From Lepturacanthus savala (taxonomy: Eukaryota; Chordata; Actinopteri; Scombriformes; Trichiuridae), in contig CM060464.1 in assembly GCA_030544235.1 (NCBI GenBank), forward strand, positions 845,001 through 909,000: DNA of 64,000 nt, given 5' to 3'. The translations under genes and the position numbers were made by a program. Below, in pieces: positions 57,383 through 64,000 of this stretch. Position 1 is the first letter of the stretch. The number at the start of each line of letters is the position of its first letter. The notes beneath the pieces were generated by a model that saw only the letters and a list, made by a program, of their open reading frames with translations, did not search any database and was not told the origin of the DNA.

Positions 57383-57800
57383 GATGCAAGAACACAGAAG
57401 GAATCGTTCCGACTCTGAGGGAAGAACTAACGCTCAGGCAGAGCTTCATTCCATCGCTGTAATTTGGGAGTGCGCTTGAAGGGGAGGGAAGTTTTTTTTC
57501 TTCTTCAGACGGAGTGGAATTACCCAAACATTTGTGATAACCATTAAAAGCCCAGGCAGATGTGTCCTGCCTTTCCTGCCTGCTTTCATTTCAAAGGTGG
57601 AAAATGAATTCCAACCTGAAACACAAGCCTTCTGTTGAATAAATTACATACTGTTGTTGGATGAAAAACCACCGGTTCACTACTTTTTAAAAGATTCCTC
57701 TTTGGAGGACGCAGTGTTTACTAAAAAGAACAAATAATAATGGTGAAATTACATCTGAATGCTGCAAATACTGATCTTTTCAGTCTTATTTATTAATCTT
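57383..57800 (-). promoter_or_regulatory. Candidate tnmd 5' flank with two CAGATG/CATCTG E-boxes
   Basis: Sequence upstream of the proposed initiator on the minus strand. E-boxes of the CAGATG/CATCTG type occur at 57557-57562 and 57752-57757, about 175 and 370 bases from the ATG. Tenomodulin is known to be activated by the bHLH factor scleraxis through E-boxes, so these are candidates. A 6-mer of this kind is expected often by chance. No clear TATA box is visible; CTTTTAATGG near 57545 is a weak candidate. Confidence 0.3.
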
Positions 57801-58079
57801 CAACTGCATTATTTCTGTGTGCACAAACAAAAAGTGAACAAAAGCCGAGACGATGGCGGCGTAATGAAAAGAATCAGCACTTTAACTGGTGCTCTCGTAC
57901 ACCACAGTAAAGAGGGGATGAAGCGAACGTGGTAACATGAGGACAGGCGTATAAAAGGCATCTAGAGGTTGTCTGAGGAGCCGCTGCCAAAAAACAAACT
58001 CAAATAAACGGCGTGATAATGCCTGCACCTCTAATAGCAGCTTCCTTCAAGGGGAAAGTAAAAGGCACAACTTCAAGCT
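57801..58079. other. Upstream flank, nothing recognised
   Basis: No supported feature. Confidence 0.4.
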
Positions 58080-58400
58080 GCTCATTAAAGTGGAAGTAGG
58101 CAACTTATTTATTTTTTTTGCCTAGACTTATCATTATGAAGTAAATGTTGATTGCACAGTGTAATGGCTATAGAATAATGACACCCATTTTTGGTTTCCC
58201 TATTAGCTTCGCTGTTCACTATGCAAATCTGTCTGCCACCCGGAGAGATCTCCCGGGAAAATGGAGGTTGGATTTACAGCAACAGATTAGATTAGACACC
58301 AGACTAAATGAAGGCTTTGTCTCCTAATATTTTCTCCTAAAGTCCCCCCTCATGCTGCAGTTAGTTGTTCGTGAAGCAATAACGTTACTCAAACTACCAT
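58080..58400 (+). repeat. Dispersed repeat with CCACCCGGAGAGATCTCC, copy B
   Basis: Homologous to 46610-46870. Starts AAAGTGGAAGTAGGCAACTT, then ATCATTATGAAGTAAATGTT, TTGCACAGTGTAATGGCT and GCCACCCGGAGAGATCTCCC, and ends near GCAATAACGTTACTCAAAC. Confidence 0.8.
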
Positions 58401-58531
58401 TAATTTAGCCTGTTCGCTAATTCACTGTAAAATTGGGACAATGAGGGTGTTTCTTTGTTCTCGTTTCTAAAGTATTGATCATTTATTAACAGAATTCTGA
58501 GGAAAAAGTTTGAGTCTCCTTCCTGTTTTTG

Positions 58532-58534
<3 letters not shown>

Positions 58535-58590
<56 letters not shown>
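58535..58590. repeat. (AT)n microsatellite
   Basis: About 28 AT units. Confidence 0.95.
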
Positions 58591-58593
<3 letters not shown>

Positions 58594-58599
58594 TATATT

Positions 58600-58995
58600 A
58601 CAGTAATTTACATTAATCACCAACTATTTTGAGAACAGATTAATGAGTTTCAGCCATTTTTAAGAAGAAAATGTTCAAATTTCAGCTTCTTAGATTTGAT
58701 AATTATCTGTTTTTTAGTCTTCTATAATAATAAACTGATCTGTAGATTAAGTCTAGTCAATTATTACATCAATCACCAAGTGTTTTGATAATTGATTAAT
58801 TGATTTCAGCCATTTCTAAGAAGAAAACGTCCAAATTCTCTGGTTCCAGCTTCTGAAATCTGATTATTTCTGGTTTTTTTAGTCTCTATAATGGACAAAA
58901 AAGACATTTTAGCTTGAATCCTCAACTTTGACACCATTTTATGAACCAAACAACTAATCAATTAATATTTTCAACAACAACAGATTAATTGACTA
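58600..58995 (-). repeat. Two CTGGAACCAGAGAATTT family copies, inverted orientation
   Basis: A diverged copy at about 58610-58760 (AAATTTCAGCTTCTTAGATT, TTCTATAATAATAAACTGAT) is followed by a better one at 58790-58990. The latter has CCAAATTCTCTGGTTCCAGC, TTTTTTTAGTCTCTATAATG, ATGAACCAAACAACTAATCA and an ATTAATTGACTATTAA end. Confidence 0.75.
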
Positions 58996-60469
58996 TTAAC
59001 CTTTTGGAGTCTAGGGTCAATTTTGTTTAACTACTTTTGATTTTACCCTTATATTTACATTAAAAGCTGCTTTACCTGGTAATTATGGTAATGTTTTTCA
59101 TTTTGCCATACTATATTAACACAGTGAACCTAAAATCACACAAAAACACAAAATCCAAGTAGAAAACAGTTGTATTTTTACTGTGAAAACCACAAATATG
59201 TTTAACAGGCTTGTTGTGGCATATCACACCGATCGCTGCACTAAAGTACGGAGTAAATAACTTATCACAGCTCTGGTTTTATCAACACAATTCATGGACC
59301 GATGTAAAGTTTGAGGTCAGCACTTTCACCAATAGTTGAAACAGAGACTCTGTGAGGCTGAGTCTTCCGGCGGCGACGGACGGAACCTGTCATGTGATTT
59401 TGACGCATCAAGTGACTCCACAGTGTTAAAATAGTCCTAACTAATCTGCTGTACTGTACACAGTAGTATCATCCAGAGAAAGCTGGACAGGACAGTCCAT
59501 ATCTGTCCTTAGAACATCTGCTGAGAGCCCAGGGTTTATTCTTTCATGTAAAAATATTGGATGTTTCAGATGTAAATCACAGGCTGGATGTGACTTTTAC
59601 TCTGAACTTAGTGAATGAGGAAGGTTTCACCACCGTAAGGAAGGACTTTGTGAAGTCGTACGTCTACTTTTTCAGATGTGTTGTGAATCAGATCATTTAA
59701 AATTAAATCCATCATTTAATTATTCAATTTCTTTAACGACAGCTCGATATTAGGATCTTTTCAGGCGTGTCTAATTCAGGCCAGCAGCAACAGGTTCATC
59801 TGATCTATTGGACCAAATTAAATCTATTGGAGGAGTTTTTTAGGTTGACTCTGGTTGGGGCAGTAGTCAACTGGATTAAATTAAGAATTCTACACATCTC
59901 CTCAAAATTCTCGACCTTGTGATTGATTGATTCTCCTTAAATGTCCCAGGAATTCACTCAGCTGCTTTTAGTATTTTACTGTAGCTGCAGGGAATCTTAC
60001 AGCTGATTTCTCCAGTATCTCTGGGACATTTTAAATCACTGCTCACACATTATTTAACCTCCGTTTGCACTTGTTTTACTCGGTGCTTCTCGTCTTTTAT
60101 CTTGTTTCTTATCTTTGTCTTTTGTCTGCTTGTTTTCTCTGATGTACCCTTTTTATTTTTTTTCTTAATCTCTTGTAGTCTTACGTTCTTTGTTTGCTTG
60201 ACATCTTTGTGAATCAGGTTCACCCTCAATTATTTTTCAAGTGTAAATAAAGTATTAATAAAATAATTAGAAATATCCATGTTTTTTCACCCAAAATCAC
60301 AAATTCAGAATTAACATAAAAGGAAAACAACTGGCAGCCAGTCTGAGGTTCTGTTATCTGGGCTGAATTCACAGCGTTTTACAGGTTCCTGCAAGGTTTC
60401 AAAAAGTCTGAGCTGCACTGAATTCATGAATTTGGAATTAATACCATGAAAAAACCTGGAAAAATTCTT
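58996..60469. other. Intergenic, repeat-like tail at 60060-60260
   Basis: No gene. The T-rich segment ending GTGTAAATAAAGTATTAATAAA near 60241 could be the 3' end of a retroelement, but no coding part is seen. Confidence 0.35.
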
Positions 60470-60640
60470 CAATTTTGATATCATTTGTCATTTGTCAGTT
60501 CCCACACGTACTAAAAAACCTGGAAAACCTGGAAAATGATGACTAATGACCAATTTCCAGTCATGGAAAACATGAAAAATGAGAAAAAACATCAAAAGTC
60601 CTGGAAATTATTAAGTTATCCTGGAAAATTATGTCACTTA
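60470..60640. repeat. Dispersed repeat rich in CCTGGAAAA, copy B
   Basis: ACCTGGAAAACCTGGAAAAT, TTCCAGTCATGGAAAACATG and TGGAAATTATTAAGTTATCC match 38705-38850. Confidence 0.7.
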
Positions 60641-62439
60641 AAACCTAAAATAACTGATTACATGTTCATTTTACTCATGTTTGCATAACTAAATGTGATT
60701 TATCATACATAAATTAGCATTAATGCTATCAATCCATTTATCTTTATTCAAAATTCTTTGTTGTTATCTTTGATAATGAAATATTTGGACAATAGAGTAA
60801 TAACTAGAATAGAATAGAAATGCATGTTAATAAATAAATGTAATTATGTAAATGTAGGAATTTTAACGTATATGGAATAAATTGTAAAATGTCTTGTGGT
60901 GTAACCCTAAAAACTTGGCACTAGACATTTTAATTCTCTTTAAAAAGGTTTTAAAAAAGTAAAAACACATGCTATCAACTAGTTTTATATTCTAGGTGGA
61001 TTAAATACTTTAAATTCATCTTTTTTTTTAATTACACATGTGACGTGTGGAAAAGTTCAATTAATGGAAAATAAGGGAATATATCGAAAATGTCCAAAAT
61101 TGAAGATTGGCCTTTAACAGTGAGTTTAAATATAGTTGAGGAAAATATGTCGTAACAGATTCTAAAACAAGCAGATATAAAGGGACAGTTCAACATGTTT
61201 TCTGTCTTGTCACTAACCCAACAGCATTTCAATCAGTAGTATATAGAATTCCATCACTTGAATGAAATGATGCTGTTTTTCTTGCCTTTGTGCAGCTCAT
61301 ACAGTCGATGTCATTGAGCTGACTCATCTATAGCACAGCTCCATTACCAGTTCTCCAAATTGTCCTTGTTAACTTTATCTTCATGTGATCCTCATTACCA
61401 ACCGCTGTCCTTTGTGGTTGATACGGCTCTGTATAGTTAACAGCCTCTTAACAGCAGGCCACCTGTTGCCAATTACTGAGCTATGCTCTGTGTTTAATCC
61501 TCACTTATCCAGCCACATCAAAGCCCTGTTCATCCTCCTGCTGCAGACCGCCCGCCTCATTTTCTTCTTCTTCTTAAATATCATCTTCGATTGCACACAA
61601 AGCCAAAGTAGCACGATGAGATGTTTTGAAGTGACACGACCTAAAAGTTCCACTTTCCACTTCACCCTCGGCTCGGTCTAATACCTGAGGTGGAACGTTC
61701 CCCGGGTTTTGGAATTGGTCAAACCCCGCGAGGCGTTTTTGAGCAACATCTGAGCTCATATTAAAGTCTGTCAGATCTGATAGCCGCGGAACCTCGTCAG
61801 CTCTTTCCCATTGATAGAAATCTTCACAATTACCGTGACATTTTTCGCTCGGGTAAATCAAGCCGTGCGGGTCCTTTTCAGGAATTGTGTCGTGTCAGCA
61901 GCGTCGTTGAGCATCCCCGGGACCCCTCATTCCCCCGATAGCATTCAGCTGCATGCTGGGGCTTTGACACCCGCAGAATAGAATAAACAGCAATTTAGCT
62001 GGGAGTGCATAGCAGATACTCAACAGATTAGAGCAGGGGTTGATGGGAGCAGCTTTAGCAAACCAGGAAGAATCTGAAAATAAACATTTACTCTGTGTGC
62101 TGTTCATGCTTCAGTCGCGATAGCTTTGATCCAACAAGTTCTGAGAATTTTTAACCATGACAGGGTCATTTATTTATTACTCAGGGCTTCCTGCTGGGGC
62201 TGGTGGACCTACTGCACTTTAGGGCCTTTAATTCAACATAGTGAAACCTTTTATTTGTTAAAATACTCGGCAGATGTTTACTTCATTCTATTTGCAAGTC
62301 ATATGATATAAAACCTTTTACCCTTGTGAATCACATTTATCAATGGAAATTATAAATATAACAAAATAAGGACATGCATCATAAATAAGCTGAAACTGGA
62401 TAATTATTCTATAGTGTGTTTTTTAAAGGGATAGTTTGG
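60641..62439. other. Intergenic, nothing gene-like
   Basis: 60930-61010 repeats 55398-55495. The segment 61320-61900 is complex, with open frames on both strands, but no family resemblance; it may be single-copy conserved sequence. Confidence 0.35.
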
Positions 62440-62690
62440 TATTTTTGACATGAATCTGTATTTCATCCCTATCATATTAAATCTATTAAACACAGATATT
62501 AACACTCTATGTAAACAACTACTTCATCTTAATTTTTCTAAAAAGCTGTGAAAATCTATGTTTTTACAGTTTGATGTGAAAAGTGGGCTTTTATTTTGAA
62601 GGAAACAATGAGGTCACATGACCAGGATATCCCTATTGCTCATCACTGTCTCATAACCAATGATTGTCTTTTATTCAGAACGTTTTTTTT
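62440..62690. repeat. Dispersed repeat related to the 14140-15180 array
   Basis: Shares ATCTTAATTTTTCTAAAAAG, CTGTGAAAATCTATGTTTTT and GGGCTTTTATTTTGAAGG with the units at 14.5 and 14.9 kb. It is preceded by AAAGGGATAGTTTGGTATTT, a common teleost repeat start. Confidence 0.7.
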
Positions 62691-63929
62691 TTACGAAATT
62701 AAAAATTAAACTCACAATCTAGATTAAAAATTAACTGTTTTTTTTTTAATGGTAACATTCATTTTTACCACGTCTCAATACTATTAATACTATATATGTT
62801 GGGGGTTAATTATTCAAGGTGCATCATGGGAGGGGAAACTTTTTCATTTCTTGTTTGTTTATCCAATAAACATTGATAAAACCTCAATTGGACCAATTTG
62901 TCCAGTAAAGGCCAGTAAATCTCAGCCTGAAACACTGATTATAACCATATAAGGTTAAATATACAGTTGTTTTTCCATCAGACAACAGTATTTCTGCTGG
63001 AAATGACTTGTACTTCAGGTGCTGCTTCTACAAACCTGCACACTATATTTATTGCTCTATTTCACAGTGGCCATCTGGAAAAAAGCTGCTTTTTGCTTTT
63101 TTCCATTTTTTTTAACTCTTAAGCCGGCCTCTGAAGCCTTGTCGAGCTGCTGTCACTCAGACAGAAATCTGTGGTGGAAACCCACACGTTAACGCATTCA
63201 TTAACAGTCCTTTCCCCACATGAAGGGAGCCTGTCGCAGCTGAAAAAGAAGAAAAAAATGCAAAAAGAATATGTGCGAGCAGGATAAAAATGTAGAAAAC
63301 AGACAAGAATCGAAGCAGAGCTGAGAATTTAAGTGTCTCTCTCTTGCTCCTTAACTCTGAGGAGTGAATCCTCCTTTTTTTTTTCTCCCTGCAGAAACCG
63401 TACAGGTCAAACGCGACACGTAATCCCGTTTGATTTGATTATCTGCCTCCTCCTGCCTGGATGCGGCTACACCTCGAGTCGCTCAATAAAAAGGAGGAGA
63501 GGGGAGGTGGGGCAGAAAAGAGGCAGTCGCATACTGGCTGAGTCTAGACAAGGGATCTAAGAGGCTCCATCCGTCATCTTTCAGGATTCTCCTCATGCTC
63601 CAGTGAAGGTTTGGAAGGAAGTGGACCTCTGAACGGGAAGTTTATACAGAGCTCCGTCTCCCTAGAGTCGTTTTTGGCTCCAGGACAGACTGTCACGACA
63701 TAATGTTGATGTAGTGCTTCATATTCCCCAGTGAAACCGCTGCCCTGTTCCATAGAAACAGCAGCAGGTACAACGTGTTGTAATAGACGTTATTAATTCA
63801 TACATTTACTGTGAATTAGCTAATTAGTCAACTCCAATAAAAACACCTCGGTTTGTTGAAAACCTGAAATCTGATATATACAGGTGTGTCATATGATATA
63901 AAAATAATACCATTAGTTAATTAATTGAT
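62691..63929. other. Intergenic, nothing recognised
   Basis: No gene. The 75-codon open stretch at 63333-63560 plus has no recognised motif. Confidence 0.4.
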
Positions 63930-64000
63930 AGGAATAATTTTTTTTTTAAGAAGAAAATGTCTAAATTCTCTGGTTCCAGCTTCTCTTCTCTGATTATTTC
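63930..64000 (-). repeat. CTGGAACCAGAGAATTT family copy, cut by window end
   Basis: AAGAAGAAAATGTCTAAATT followed by CTCTGGTTCCAGCTTCTCTT and CTCTGATTATTTC runs off the right edge. Confidence 0.85.

Noticed and set aside
61385..61861. Opposed open frames of 95-98 codons as a gene
   Set aside because: No start context, splice signal or family motif; kept as possible single-copy non-coding sequence.

Overview
The window is vertebrate genomic DNA, almost certainly from a ray-finned (teleost) fish. It has no bacterial-style gene packing. It carries spliced exons with GT-AG borders, AT and TG microsatellites, and many repeat types typical of teleosts: hAT, Tc1/mariner and pogo-like non-autonomous elements and an L2-type LINE fragment. 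No N gaps are present. All calls come from reading the sequence; no database search was run.

The only host gene I can support is a tenomodulin-like gene (tnmd, BRICHOS family, type II membrane glycoprotein of tendon and ligament), read on the minus strand. Exon 1 is at 57335-57382 (initiator Met, 16 codons), exon 2 at 50905-51039 (transmembrane segment, 45 codons) and exon 3 at 9217-9357 (start of BRICHOS, 47 codons). All junctions are phase 0 with good splice sites. Intron 1 is about 6.3 kb and intron 2 about 41.5 kb. I found neither the exon that completes BRICHOS nor the cysteine-rich C-terminal exons; they may lie left of position 1.

The most striking observation is a further tnmd-type exon (expected exon 5) at 17173-17339 on the PLUS strand. 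It is intact and flanked by splice signals, but lies inside intron 2 facing the wrong way. A nearby duplicated block (16985-17160 and 18775-19010) ends within about 20 bases of its acceptor. This means a rearranged or duplicated tnmd locus, a second inverted BRICHOS gene fragment, or an assembly error.

The rest is repeat-rich. Left flank (1-9216): repeat fragments and a 2.4-kb inverted-repeat cluster at 3950-6341. Intron 2 (9358-50904): three young pogo-like elements that keep a 50-codon acidic transposase C-terminus (11.1, 36.6, 49.3 kb); a related element with an N-terminal transposase relic (42.5 kb); hAT-type elements (20.3, 28.6, 32.0, 40.4 kb); nested insertions (18.1, 40.2-41.7 kb); an L2 fragment (35.2 kb); and three telomeric hexamers inside a repeat copy (33.76 kb). 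Intron 1 (51040-57334): a Tc1/mariner-type element 67 bases from exon 2, and a 1.5-kb minisatellite of 15-bp units in strict register for about 101 units. Right flank (57383-64000): the putative tnmd promoter side and further repeats.
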